A DNA stretch of 64,000 nucleotides from Volutella citrinella. Its lineage: Eukaryota > Ascomycota > Sordariomycetes > Hypocreales > Nectriaceae. Positions within the stretch are counted from its first letter, which is position 1. Each line of letters starts with the position of its first letter. The position numbers were made by a program, and so were the translations under genes. The notes beneath the pieces were generated by a model. It did not search any database. It was not told the origin of the DNA and worked only from the letters and a program-made list of their open reading frames with translations. Location of the stretch: positions 1,550,001-1,614,000 of the forward strand of contig JAWZSP010000007.1 of NCBI GenBank assembly GCA_034401135.1, given 5' to 3'. Positions 35,058 to 47,900 of the stretch are shown here, piece after piece.

Positions 35058-35453
35058 GTTAATGCGAGATGAAATGCCGGGAACAGGTTTAAGCTGTTGC
35101 TGCTGCTAGTAGATGGATGCGGGCGGCTAAGCTTGCTGCGAATGGATTCAAAAAAAAGCCTGCTGACTAAGTCTCAACCATGACGAACGAATTGGCATCC
35201 GGTCCAAATATTTCAGGAGACACCAGTGTGAGATGTAAAAGAAGGTGAAAAAAGCGATACACGTTTATCCTATGAACCTCTCTGGAACTTTCTGGTGCCG
35301 AAGTCTGTGATTCTTGCGGCATCGGCCCGCAGCATGAATCGTTCATTTTTTGACGATCCCGCAGAGGATTTTGGCAAGAATCTAGGGTTTCCTTTTCAGC
35401 GTTACTTATCCCGTAGCCCGTTGCATTAGATCCACCATACTGCACACACAGTA
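35058..35453. other. Intergenic between recycling factor and SSADH genes
   Basis: About 0.4 kb between two minus-strand genes holds the SSADH 3' region and nothing else I recognise. It should include the recycling-factor promoter next to 35057. Confidence 0.55.
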
Positions 35454-37218
35454 TTACGCCTGGAGGGGCTTTCCCATGCCTCCAGAAGTCACCATCTTGG
35501 TGACCTGATACTCAGCAATGCCGTCCATGGAGCCCTCACGTCCGAAGCCACTCTCTTTTACGCCTCCAAATGGCGAGGCAGGGTCGGATATCAGGCCCGT
35601 GTTGACGCCAACCATGCCGACCTCGAGGCTCTCGGCGATGCGGTACACGCGCTCAATGTCCCGGGAGAAGAAGTAGCCCGCCAGCCCGACGTTGGTGTCG
35701 TTGGCCCACTTGACCACCTCCTCCTCCGTCTCAAAGGGAAACAGGCCTGCAACGGGGCCAAACGTCTCCTGCGAGGCCATGTCCATGTCCTGGGTCATGT
35801 CACGCAGCACGGTTGGCGCATAGAAGTTGGGGCCTAGGCTGTCGATGCGTTGGCCGCCGATAGCGACGGTGGCACCCTTGCTCTGGGCGTCCTGGACGTG
35901 CGCCTCGGCCTTGGAGACGGCGCGGTCGTGGATCAGCGGGCCGTGCGTGATGCCCTGGTCGAAGCCGTTTCCGACGCGGAAGGCGGCCACCTTTTCGGTG
36001 AGCTTGCGGGCGAATTCGTCGTAGATGCCCGTCTGGACGTAGATGCGGTTCGCGCACACGCACGTCTGGCCCGAGGAACGGAACTTGGAAGCGATGGCGC
36101 CGGCGACGGCTGCGTCGACGTCTGCGTCATCGAAGACGATAAAGGGTGCGTTCCCGCCTAGCTCCATGGAGAGCTTCTTGAGGGTGTCGGAGGACTGCTT
36201 CATGAGCAGCTTTCCAACGCCCGTGGAGCCAGTGAAGGAGATCTTCTTAATAGTAGGCGAAGAGGTCAGCAGTTGTCCGAGCTCGGGCGTGTTATCCATC
36301 GACGTCACAACGTTGACCACGCCCTTGGGGATTCCAGCACGATGCGCCAGCTCCGCGAGGGCGAGGGAGGTGAAGGGAGTCTCGGCGGGCGCCTTGCAGA
36401 CGACAGTGCATCCGGCCGCCAGCGCGGGGCCGATCTTGCGAGTGATCATGGCCGCGGGGAAGTTCCAGCTAACGATATCGGTGTCAACAGGGCGCTGGCT
36501 CACCAAGGGCGGTCGCGACTCACGGAGTAATCAATCCGCATACACCAACAGGCTCCTTGAGCGTCCACACACGGTTTCCGGGCACGGAGCTGGGGATGGT
36601 GTTGCCATACACACGGGGCGCCTCCTCGCTGAACCACTCGAGGAAGTTGGCCGCGTACACAGCTTCTCCCTTGGCGTCGGCGAGGGGCTTGCCATTCTCC
36701 CAGGTGATGAGGGTCGCGATGTCCTCGGCATTCTCCACCATCAAGTCGTACCAGGCGCGCAGCATCTTGGAGCGCTCGCGGCCCGTCCTCGCACGGAAGG
36801 TCTGGAAGGCATCAGCAGCGGCTGTAATGGCCGTCTGAGTATCCGAAGAGTCAAACTCTGGACAGGTTCCAATCAAGGAACCGGTGGACGGGTCTGGAGA
36901 GGAAGAAGAAAAGCATCAGTGGTCAGTCTCCCCAAGTAGCCCAGCTCGATGGACTTGCCATTGACCTTGAAGGCCTTGCCCGACTTGGCTGATACCCACT
37001 GGCCGTTGACGTAGCACACATTCTGCTTCAAGATCGACGGGTCCTTGAGCTGCGGTGCATCAGCGCTGCTTTTCAATTTCCATCTATTACAAGCTAGGGA
37101 GCGGCCATACTGCTGGGGGCGCCAGATTGGACGCATATCGAGCAATGCTCATGGCAAGCATTGGGGCGAATCGCCGCTGCCCATGAGCGAGAGGCGTCGC
37201 CAGCCGAAGGAGTGTCAT
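35454..37218 (-). CDS. Succinate-semialdehyde dehydrogenase, mitochondrial
   Basis: Exons on the minus strand are 37218-37111, 37049-36959, 36893-36524 and 36468-35454, giving 527 aa. The enzyme oxidises succinic semialdehyde to succinate with NAD(P)+, the last step of the GABA shunt. Features are an Arg/Ala-rich presequence over exon 1 (about 1-36), YVNGQW near 50, ENGKPLADAKGE, CKAPAETPF (Lys215), SFTGSTGVGK for cofactor binding, catalytic base Glu292 in MELGGNAPF, nucleophile Cys326 in SGQTCVC, QETFGPV and the GVKESGFGREG terminus. The second cysteine two residues after Cys326 occurs in other SSADHs and may be redox-active. Intron 2 is a GC-AG intron (GCAAGT donor at 36958), needed to join FKVN to DPSTGSLIGTCPEF. 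A (GTC)6 run touches the start codon. Related aldehyde dehydrogenases are the only alternative. Confidence 0.92.
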
Positions 37219-38050
37219 GACGACGACGACGACGACGGCGATGATCTATTGTTCAGGGTTCAGGTGGATAGGGGGCGCGCGCAATTGGTAGCTTCTGTTA
37301 AGCCGGGTCTTGCGGAGAAGGGGAGGCCGACGTGAAAATAAAATAAAAAGCCGACGCCTCTTCTCCCAATGACGACACACAGGATGATAGATAAACTGAC
37401 AGCGGGGTGTCACCTCGCCCGCCCAAGTGCTTGTTGTTAGAGGGAGGAGCTAAGCTTAGCTTGTGTGGGGCCCCAAACCCGGTGCCGGTCCGGACCCGGC
37501 GACAGAGTCCAACGTGCCGAGAAGCGGCGGGCACTGAATCCTCGGGGCCATGCCCCCTTATCGGACAAGGATTGGAATTTAGTATGGGTACATTAAAAGA
37601 GACTGCTACAAGCATGGGTAGAAAAATGTTGTTTTTTGGATGCAATTATCTAGTACGTAGTACGAGGTAGGATAGGTATCCTGTAGCAGCCCTCAGAATA
37701 AGGTGGAGGCTGTAGGTGGTGCTTGTGCCCCTACACCAGCCCATGCACAACTCCACCGGGCCACCCATAGTGTTCCTCAGTAGTCGTCGTGCGAAATTCA
37801 TAATCAGATAGGTTTTTGCTCGCTCTCGTGGATTCCATGAGGAAAAGCCCCCGTTCCAGGCAAGGCTCCATCCACGCAGGTGAGCACCACCGGAATCGAT
37901 TCTTCCCATGGTGGTATATGTAGGAAACCCAAACTCCAAACACCGAGTCAATAGTCAACAAGTAAGAAATAAATCGTAGTATCCGACTCCCTTTACGCCC
38001 GTGTTTCAGGCATCTATCCCTGAGGGTGCAGTTGTCCCAATGAGTGCAAC
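37219..38050. other. SSADH promoter / membrane-protein 3' region
   Basis: This 0.83 kb lies between two minus-strand genes. GAC repeats (37219-37236) abut the SSADH start. Frames up to about 120 codons are present but have no domain. I see no gene. Confidence 0.55.
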
Positions 38051-39086
38051 TCAGGCCCATCGTGTCTTCGGCTCGGGCCCTGGTGATGGCCACCCCGATG
38101 CGCCTCCTTGCGCACGGAGAGGAAGCTGTCGGTCCAGCGTGTGGAAGGCTTGTGTTCGCGGCGTGTAGGGCATGTTTTGCCTGAAGCTCATGGGAGACTT
38201 CATGCTGTGCATCTCCCAGTTCTGAGCCTCCTTGGGATCCGAGGTGGTCGACCCTTCCTCGTCATCATCGGGCTCGTCGTTGATCTTGTTAGGCAGCATT
38301 GTGTAGATGCACAACCCGAGATTGATCAGATATACAACCCTATTTGGGAGACGCAAGTTAGCGGTTGGTCCAGGGACTCGCATACAAGCTCCTGCGACTC
38401 TTGGGCTACTCACCAGACGTAGACGGCAATTCCGAAGCAGGCCTGGGCGAAATGGCACGCCCTCGCCTTGCCGTAGGGCTCGGCAGCGCTGCAGCCGTAG
38501 CGAAGATACCAGACCACCGGGGAAGGATGCCTCGGGTCCACGAAATCGGGGCCAATCTGCCCGTAAATGCTGACGGTGTAGAGGACGGACATGCTGAGGC
38601 TGATGAAGGTGGCAAAGATGGGGAACCAGACTTTCATGATGAAGGCGACAAGCTTGCCCAGGAAGAAGAAGAGGGAGATGACGGAAATGGCGACATTGAA
38701 GTCGGTGAAGCTAATTTGGCGCGTCAGAGGCAGCCCGGGAATATACCACACAGCGAAGCACGTTGGGAAATCACTCACGTTCGGGTCCAGACGAGGGCGA
38801 TCTTGGGAAGAGGTTCGTGGTTGGCGTAGGCGTAGAGGATTATTGCAGGGTTGGAGTTCCATCCATGCTCGAAGCCAATCTGCCACATGTCGGAGCGGAA
38901 GAGGTCAGGCTGGGAGAGGGCGAAGAGGGCAATGGTGGGCACCACAGCCGTCAGCTCGACGATGAACATGTACCAGATGATCTTGCGGACCATCGGGGGC
39001 CATTTGCGGTGCACCGGGTGGTAGCGCTTCTCGTCGCCGGCCCTCTTCGGCTCCGGGCTGAAGAGCGTCTTGAAGGGGTTCTTCAT
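38051..39086 (-). CDS. Conserved fungal multi-pass membrane protein, unknown function
   Basis: Exons on the minus strand are 39086-38779, 38710-38414 and 38339-38051, giving 297 aa. Both introns have GTGAGT donors and TAG acceptors. The protein opens MKNPFKTLFSPEPKRAGDEKRY, a basic cytosolic-looking segment, then has about four hydrophobic helices: IIWYMFIVELTAVVPTIALF, FNVAISVISLFFFLGKLVAF, FPIFATFISLSMSVLYTV and VWVVYLINLGLCIYTM. The last spans the second splice junction. The C-terminal about 70 residues are hydrophilic, starting with an acidic stretch (DEPDDDEEGS) and ending in Pro/Gly-rich sequence. I recognise the pattern as a lineage-restricted ascomycete membrane protein but know no function. 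The start is supported because the upstream sequence in this frame is not conserved-looking and the ATG is followed directly by a well-formed protein. Confidence 0.82.
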
Positions 39087-42000
39087 GATGGGCGGTCGGT
39101 GGTAGCCTGCAGCTGATTGTGGTGGTTGGGGCGCCGATGATGAGTCCAGCTCTTTCGGCGCTGCTGTCGTGAGTCGAGCCGATGCGGCGGGACGGGGAAT
39201 ATTGCGATTGCTTGTTGGGTGGCTGGTTGGCAGCTGGCAAGGCAGCTGGGGAATCAGGTCCGCATGCGACAAGAGTCCAATGCTGGCGTCAACGATGGTG
39301 AGGGGCAATAATGCAGGTGTACGACAGAGGTCGGCGCAGCCGTCGAGATTGCCTTGGGCGGTTCGTCCGGTCTGGAGAGCGAGTTTTTCACTTGAAACTC
39401 GAGCTTGAACTTGGACGCAGGCACTTTGTTGGGGGCGGGCAAGTGGTTAAAGGGCCGTGGGATGCGGCCACGGGAAGCATGGGGGTGGGATGGAGACGGG
39501 CAACATGGATCACGGCCCCCCTCCCCCCAGCCCTGGTCAGTGACCTCCGTCCGTGGACATCCGTGAGACGTGAGAGGCCAGTCAGTGCCGCGCGAGGACA
39601 CAGCGGCGCTCTAACAGGCCGGCTGGCGATGTGAAGAAGCCATGGGCGGATAGGCACTGGACATGACGCCCAATCACGCGGCGCTGTGCGACGGTAAGCG
39701 CCCGGGCGGGGCCTCTCGGCGGGGGAGGGGCGGCTCCATTGGCCGGGCCCGATGGCCGGGTGGCCAATGGTCGCGCTGGAGAGCCGCCTGGCGATGTGAT
39801 GGAGTGCATTGAATGCAGGGCCGTGGGCCAATGGCAGCCACCCGGCGTGTGGAGGCCGGCCAGCAGCGCATTCAGCACACACAAACTGATATGGCAAACA
39901 TGTGTTTTTGCTCCGCCGGATATAGGATGGGATCGGCCTTGCGTGGACGGCATTGCTATTGCCGCTTGCTGTCCGTGTTCGCTCATGGGGCCAGTGCGCT
40001 CCGGTTGCTGCGGGTCGTTCACCACGCGCGGCTCTTTGGTAGGGTCTGTAGCCGCCAGCCTCCTTCCCGTCAGTCGAGTTTCACTCCGGATCATGTCAAG
40101 ACCATGCCTCGTGGCCAGAGGTTCATTGCAAACTGCAGCTGTCTCCGTGCCTTCCCTGGTACTGTACACTCTCTGAGCGACTTCCAGTGCCATGTCAGGT
40201 CATCTTTCTCACACCTTCGCCAACCTTCCGTGCTCGGTGTAATCTGTGACACAATAAGCGCTCGAGTGTGATATGAAGATCACAAGCAGGCAGCGAGCCG
40301 CGAATGTTGGCCTGCTACATGTCATGCAAGGACGGATAGTATGTGGCTTTCCCGGACAGATCTCTGCTCACTCGAGGAATTTGTTATCGCACCTGAGCGG
40401 GTGGACAAACTTATCCACCGAGACTCGTATTGATTCTTCAAGCTCTTACCCTAGACCTCATTTCATCACCGTGCAGGCATCACGATTCCATACCCATTCC
40501 ATATTCACCAGTGGCGGTCACGTATAGATAGGCTACAGGCTGGCAGTTCGCTACGAAACCACCTCGCATCGAGCTGATGGATATTATTTTCCCTGTGCAC
40601 TGGAGTGTTGGTCCTCGATAGCTACATGGGTTGTGGGGACAGGATCGGGCAATTCAGCGAGGTTGAGCTCAATGAACTCAACTGCCTGTAGGCCAAGTCG
40701 GTGTGCGGTCACTGCAATTCCCATCTGCTAAGCCCCGAAGGGCTGTTTCTGGCACGAGCATCAAACCTCGGAAGATATGGATAGAGAGTGTCGTATGGTT
40801 CAGTGGGGAGACATAAGCGTGGATTAGCCTCCAATCCAGGACGGTCCAGCGCTCCGGGCTCCGGAATCGTGAGCTTCCGTGTCCCGCGTGGGCCCAATTG
40901 ACAATAACCAGGAACGACTTAATTCACCATCCCACTGGAAGTAAAAATCAGGGCTGACTGAGTCAGGGACGACGAAACCTGCCAAAGCCTAATCCAAAGC
41001 CAATGACGCAAGTCGGATGGGGCCGATGAAAGCCGCCGCTTGGAGGACCGTGACACTGATGGCAGTGGCTGGTCGAAGAACGCCGTCAAGCCGTCAGGCT
41101 GTCACGAGATGGTCGGACCGGACTGTATTGGCCAGTCAGGTTCATTGGGTGAGGGCCCGGGCACGGGACGGCAAGCCTCTCCCACCCGCCACTCCGGTGT
41201 ACATACAATAATGTAGCAGGACAGAGGGAGGAGGGTATGGCTGTTTTGCGTGGCTAGGAGTAGCGTGTTGCTTGCGGACCTCGACCACCTTGGGAATTAA
41301 TTTCTCAACAAATAGCACATTCGTCCCACCGCAGCGAGACAAGGCCGGCGCATGTAACACAACACATTCATTATTCACCGCTCTCTGAAGCAAACAAAAC
41401 TCAAGTGTTGCATGCCGCTGCGTTGCGTCAGGCGGCGGTGGCTTCTCGATGGCGACCGAGCGGAGCCACGCAGTCGGGAAACCTCCGCAGCGATGGATCC
41501 GAAGGCCACAGCGCCAACTCGGCCGACAGCCTCAACCTGTCAACGGCAATCCGTGCAATCCTCGCCGCCTGGACTGTGGTCCCGCAGAACGCTCCACGCC
41601 TCCCAATTTCCCTGGTGAGTCGCGAGCCTGAGGCGCCACCACGGCACCCCTTTGAGCGTGAGGGTTTGCGCGTGGTCACTCCGGCTTGTCTGTTCTGGGC
41701 AGTGAAGCATGGATCAGCAGGCGGGTACGAGCAAGACCCTCGCAACCTAATTGCTTTGGGCAGTGCGAGGCGCACTGGCGTACCCGGGAATAGGAGCTTC
41801 AGCAAAGTGCCTGACAAGGGGGGCATGGTGGGGAATGGGGGGGAAGGCACTTTGTCCAGACCTCAGATAGACTGCTTGGCATGGAGCTTCTCTCCCCACG
41901 GATGATGGGGCGGCAGGGGTGCTAGGCGGCTTCTGCATCCACAGCATAAGCTAGAGCTTAGAGGCCGTTCTAGACCACCATGATCGTCATCGGCGTTTCT

Positions 42001-44949
42001 GAACCGGGCCTCGATTTTCACACCGCGTGAGTATCGCGCTTCACCTGGAGCTAGAGAGAACCCGCTTCCTTTTTTTCTCTCTCTTTTTTATCATTGCCAC
42101 TATCGAGATTGCCGTGTTCTCCGATAATGCCCATTCTTCAGTAATTAGACCCTATCTAACTCCACAGTCTTAGGCTCCTAGCTAGCAACTTGCCCCGTCC
42201 AGCTTCCCGTCGCGGAACTTGGAGTGAGGCCGTTCCGGAGTGCCGTCCTGCAAGATCGCCGCCTGTTAGCTCGTTGGTTGGTCTGTGCCACACTACCTTT
42301 CAACAACGTGTGCAGCCGAGTGTCAGATCCTCCCATCACATTTTGAGCACACATGTCGCTAATTGCCCCTCTTGCGGCTCGTCCTGCTTATTATTGCATG
42401 GTGGCACGCTGGGTCAGAAGGACCAGGCTCCGAAGAAGCTCTCTGCCGAGCGAGTAGGTGTGATAATGCAGCGAATTGTGGTTGCATGTTGCCAAGACGT
42501 TACAATGGCCGTGTCCACCTCTGTGCATGGCAAAAGAGCGCTGGTATTGAATGCAACATGATCGACGACGGGGGCTGGTACCTGTAGGGAAACATTCCAT
42601 GATTCCCCGGCCCAAGGCGCCGCCCTGTCCAACAAACCTCGACTCCCGCCCACCATCGTGCTAAAGACAGGCTGGAAGCCAACAAATAGTCCCGTTCCGT
42701 TTGTCCCGAGTATCACTAGTCTACTAGTTTACGAGGTAGTGGAGATGTCTATTGCCTTCGCTTCGGGGGTTTCTGGCCCAGTGGGTTGTCCTCGTATGGT
42801 TAAGGTTGTAATTAGGGAAGTAAGCCTGTGGGGACCACGCGATAGGGACCTCGTTGCTTCGAGAACGTGGCGGCCCATCATCGTGCGCATGTCGGCGGCA
42901 GTACGTAACGTTGTAGTAGCGACGTGGTCGGGGATGGAGGGAAGATGCCGAAAGTAGGGAGGGGAGTGAGCATATGGCAGCTAGACCTGGTCTCTTGGGC
43001 TGAACACATCTGGGCCTGAATTCTGGCAAATGCTCCTTGGAAACTGACCAGCAGGCACTCGCGTGTCCCAAGGCATGGGCAGCTGCAGGTACATTTCCAA
43101 CATGAAGTGGGCAATAGAGTAAGGACAAACTAACATATTGCGATGTGCTTCAGGCATGGACGGACGGGCTTTGAGCACCCAGCCGGTCGAGCCACTGCCA
43201 GGTTAAGGTACGTGATAGTCGTAATACTACTAGTACTATAGTAGTACCGGCTATTATCGAGTGGTAGGCTACTGGCAACGTGTGCCTCTTCCCAGCATGT
43301 GGTTCTCTTTTCTTGGCCCTTAACCCGACTCGCGTGGCTTTGCCTTTTCCCTTCGGCTTGGTACGGTACTGAATAAAGCAATCGGGCCCATGGGAAGGTG
43401 CTAGTAGTCTACGTAGCAGGAGCTAAACCTGTAGGTCCCCCACCTTACGTCTAGTCGGTTCTTGGTCTCCATTTATCCCAGATGCGGCAACTGCCTAGCC
43501 CTCTATTGATTGCTCTCTCCCCTGCCACTACCACAGCCGCAGCCGCAGCCGCGGCCGCTGACGGTGCTGTTTCCGCTCCCGTTGGTGCTGTCCTAGCCAT
43601 GGTGCTGGTGGTCGGGTGCAATCCGATATTGCGACTTAGTACCACTACCACTAGTAGTAAGGTAGTCTTCCGTAGCCTCTGGGCAGGTGTTGTCGGTGCC
43701 TTTTCTGCTTGTGCTTGCGCTTGTTTGGTAGGTAGTAGGTACCCAGAGCGAAGTTTCTCTTTCCTCGTCCCTTCCCCCTTCAATTCCACCGCTACTGCCA
43801 GCACACTGCAAACGCCCAAAGCCTTCTGCGCGTCGCCTCACCACCGGACTGCGACACGGCTTGCGGCAGGCTGGTATAATACGCAGTGCAACCTGGAGCT
43901 TGCTCACATCCATCGCGACTGGACTCCCGATGGCTCCGCTTTGGTCGGACCCTTGCCCTGGATCACTCTGTTGCCTGCGCTGACGGTTGACCTCGCCTGC
44001 TAGACCTGGACCTGGACCTGGGCCTGGCCGAGCCCTCGCCTCACATCTGTTTGGCTGCTCTGGGCATCACATCCTTGGGCCCTTTGCCAGTTCTTTGAGA
44101 TTAATAATTACATTCGAGGCCCTCCGCTTGCTAGGTAAAGCGTTGCACAGCACCAGGCTGCCCTTCGCCTCGTTTCGCTCGCTACACTCTAATTAGCCGC
44201 CGTTGCGCATCGCCTCAGCAGCTTGAAGAGAGTTTGAAAGAGTCTCGTGTCCATCGCCTCCAAATCGATCGGGCCGCCGAGTATCATCTACAACGAGCCA
44301 CGACCCGCGCAAACTCCAACAGCGCCGGCCCCCTGCCCTGCAATCTCGCCGCACCACCCATACTGTGCCGCCTACTCCCATTCACCATTCGACAGATCCC
44401 TACCCTACCAGCTCATCCCACTATTACAGCAGGGCCGCTATTCTAGACTCTCGACCCAAGCTACCGCTGTCAACAGCGCGTGCTGTGAGTCGCAGGAGCT
44501 TCGCATCGGATAGCACCTTGCAACAGGGCTAGCAGACCACCACTACTAATTGCACAGTGCAGCTTCGCTCTTGTCCGAAGAACACGAGCGAGCGACAGGC
44601 AGCTGGGTGTCTTGCTTGCCGCCAAACGACTAATAATACCTGTCCATTGCTTGACTGCTTCTCCAGAAGATTTTTGTCATCGCCCTATCTGCAACTGTCC
44701 CCGTCTGCTGCTGGGGGCTACTCGCCAGACAACGCCCACTGCGCGCCCGCAGCACAACACATCTCGAGAGTGTGTTCTTTGCTGCCCACGACTCTCACTC
44801 ACATACAAGGGCGCCGCACACTACCATCGCTCATCTCGATCTTTTGCTTGCCGCCTCTGTGCAGGCAAGCCCCCAAGCCGCAAGGAGCTTAGGACTCGCT
44901 GTCCCCTCCGGGGCTTCGACTCCGGCCCTGCCCCTGGCCAGCAGCATTC
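39087..44949. other. 5.9-kb head-to-head intergenic region
   Basis: This region separates the membrane-protein gene (-) and the hybrid histidine kinase gene (+) and must hold both promoters. From about 43.9 kb onward the + strand is rich in C and short of A-runs, as in long fungal leaders, and a good leader intron lies at 44485-44557. The rest (39.3-43.4 kb) shows only short frames, with an imperfect TACTAC/GTAGTA palindrome near 43225-43246. I found no tRNA, transposon or domain-bearing frame. Confidence 0.55.
44485..44557 (+). other. Probable 5'-leader intron of the histidine kinase gene
   Basis: A GTGAGT donor at 44485, a perfect TACTAAT branch sequence at about 44543-44549 and a CACAG acceptor ending 44557 define a 73-bp intron. 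Downstream, the kinase frame has a stop at 44890-44892, so this intron lies in the leader unless further splicing occurs. Confidence 0.6.
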
Positions 44950-47900
44950 ATGCAGCAGCTCCGTAGCGACCGTTCTGCTTCCAGTCCCGACGCCCGCTCC
45001 TCTCCTCCCTCGTCGCCCTCGTCGCCCGTTTTCCCTCTCGCTGCTCCCGCAGCCGAATCGTCGACCTCGTCCATCGACCCTCGCCAGCAACAGTGCCTCA
45101 CCAATCTCCTGCCCACGTCCGGTGCCGCACTTGGTACCCCTCCGATCCCGCGACCTTTCGAAACCAACGCCCACGCCCGGCAGGTGTCACAATGGAAGGG
45201 CAACCCTAGCCACTATACATTGGCCCCGTCCGCATCAACGTCTGCACCGTCGAGTACCAGGACGATTCACCAGTCGAGCTGGCCGTGCCTTCAATCCGCC
45301 GGAAGCTCTCGAGCTGCTCCTACACCCCGCGGTGATCTCCAGCCTCCTGCCCTGGCGAAGCGCCCTCCGGTGCCTGCCAAGGGCGACGCCGCCATGCATC
45401 CATCGCCCGTCAAGAAGGCTCGCACCGGGGCATCGCCACCTCGCAAGGTTGAGATTCCCGCCTCGGCTAAGAAGATTCACCCAGCCACTGCCGCCCGAGC
45501 TCAGCGCGATGGGCCACAGTCACCACTCTTCTTTTCTCATACTCCTTCAAGACGCCTCAATCGTCCCCCGCCCCCACCCCTGACGGACGATCTCACGGCA
45601 TCTATGTTGACGCGCATGCGAGAAGACCCAGCAGGGAGCGTCACCACGCTTAAGCTGCCGCGCGCCAGTGTCTCTGCGATGCCGCGGGGAAGGACTGAAA
45701 GCACCCCAGGTAGCTTGGATTCCTCAATGGATCTACCTGCGCAGTCAGCGAGTCCAGATAGCCGGACGCTGTCGCCGTCGCTGCAGATGCTGCAAGGTGT
45801 CGGAGTTCTTGAATTTCTCGAGCAAGATAAGCGACCGACTTTTCTCGTCGACTTGGATGCCCCGAGTGGTAGCCGCCGCGGACTGCACATCCTGTACTGT
45901 AACGTGGCGTTGCGGTCCGCTCCGGAGATTTTACAGCATCTGACACCGGATCGCGATGATGGAAACCCCGATACTGATGTTGGTCGATTCAAATCCTGGG
46001 CTATGAGACTTCCGCGGTCAAAATCGAACGAGACGTTGGATGGGAACCAAGCTACCCATGTTTACGCCGGAGTAACATGGAGTTTCACGACCATCAGGAA
46101 TAGGTTCCGTTTTGTCAGTGGCCATGCGAGTTTCGTGCCCCTTCGATCCACCTCATCACCTCAGCTCGGCCGCGACACTGCATCAGACGAACTCCCCGCA
46201 ACGCCTGATGCCGAAATTGTTGACGCCCCCGACTATTTTGGGGATGTTGGCACACGATTGGACGACTACGAGTCGGAAACTATTGACGCCATGCCACTCG
46301 GGGCACAAGGGGGAGAAAACCGGCTGCATCCTGACGAGTTCACTAACCAGGTTTTTCAGGCTCAGCCCGCAAAGTCAATATTTGACTGGACTAGGATACC
46401 CCTCACAGACAGTCTCCCGGCTCACATCAAATTCGCACGTGGGATCGATTGGGCCTCGACGCCGTTGGGGCCTATTGAGGATTGGCCTGCTGATCTAAGA
46501 GCTATGACGAACCTCATCATGGGCAGCCCTCACCCTGCCGCCATGTACTGGGGATCCGAGTTGATCTGTATTTATAATGAGGCGTACCTCGACATGGCTG
46601 GTCAAAAACACCCAAAGCTCATGGGCTCCGCCTACAAAGATGCCTGGCCAGAGATATGGGACGAGATAAAGCCGGTTTTTGACAGCGCGCTGGAGTCCGG
46701 CCAGGCCACAATGAAGAACGAGAACCACTTGTTCATCAATCGACACGGGTTTCTGGAAGAAACCTTCTTTTCCTGGTCCATCGTGCCCTTGGTCGGTGGC
46801 GATGGCGAAGTAGTTGGCTTGTATAACCCAGCGTTCGAAAACACCCGGCGCCGAGTGAACGAGCGAAGAATGCTCACCCTGCGCGAGATTGGTGAGAGGA
46901 CCGCCACCGCAACAACTGTCGGGAGTTTCTGGCTCCAAGTGCAAAAGGGCTTGGAGTACAATGAGCACGACGTTCCCTTTGCTCTGATATATTCTGTCAA
47001 GGACGACGCTGAGAGCGAAGTGTCATCTCTGCACTCCGGAAGCCATTTTCACGGGTCGCAGGTGTTATGCATAGAAGGATATCTTGGTGTCCCTGAGGGC
47101 CATCCTTCTGCACTGACTAGTCTGGACCTGCGGAGTTCGGAGGAAGGCTTCGCCCCGTACATGCGACAGTCGCTGGCTGCTGGTGGCATTCCGATCGTAC
47201 TCTCCGAGGAATTGGGAAACCTGCCTTCTCGCCTGATCGAGGGCTTGCGCTGGAGAGGTTTTGGCGACCCTTGCCGAACCCTGGTCGTTTTCCCGGTGAA
47301 ACCCACCACCACGGGAGAAGCCGTTGTTGGGTTCATCGTGATGGGCGCCAATCCTCGACGCCCGTATGATGATGACTACAAACTCTTTGTCCATCTCCTC
47401 TCCCGCCAGCTTGCTACGTCCATGGCCTCTGTTGTTCTTTTTGAAGATGAAATCAAGCGCGGCCAGAAGGCAGCAAGGCTGGCTGCTCTCGACCGGCAAG
47501 AGCTGTCTATGCAGCTGTATCTTCGAACACAAGAGGCCGTTGAAAGCGAGTATAGATTTACTAGAATGGCCGAGTTCGCACCGGTTGGCATGTTTATTGC
47601 GAATCACCTTGGCCAAATCAACTACTGCAATGACATGTGGTGGCAGATATCTCGCCATTCCCGGTCCGAGGACTCGGTTTATACTTGGCTGGATAGTGTG
47701 CGAGACGAGGACAGGCCTGGATTGCAGACAGCCTGGAACAAACTTCTGCATCAGAAGGTGACGATATCGGTCGAATTTAGATTCAAATACAGCCAGAGGA
47801 ACGGGGATAACACCATTGACACATGGGTGCTCATGAGTGCCTTCCCGGAGAAAACACAAGAGGGCAACCTCAAATCCATATTCGGCTGTATCACTGATAT

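Noticed and set aside
36043..36939. A 298-codon plus-strand frame opposite the SSADH gene
   Set aside because: It overlaps conserved dehydrogenase exons on the other strand, and no domain was seen.
43482..44003. A 173-codon plus-strand frame with an alanine run
   Set aside because: The Ala run comes from a GCC/GCA repeat, the rest has no domain, and it sits in the likely kinase promoter region.
44612..45583. A 323-codon frame overlapping the start of the histidine kinase gene
   Set aside because: It begins at a non-ATG codon, is Pro/Arg/Ser-rich and overlaps the kinase N-terminus in another frame. It is a composition shadow.
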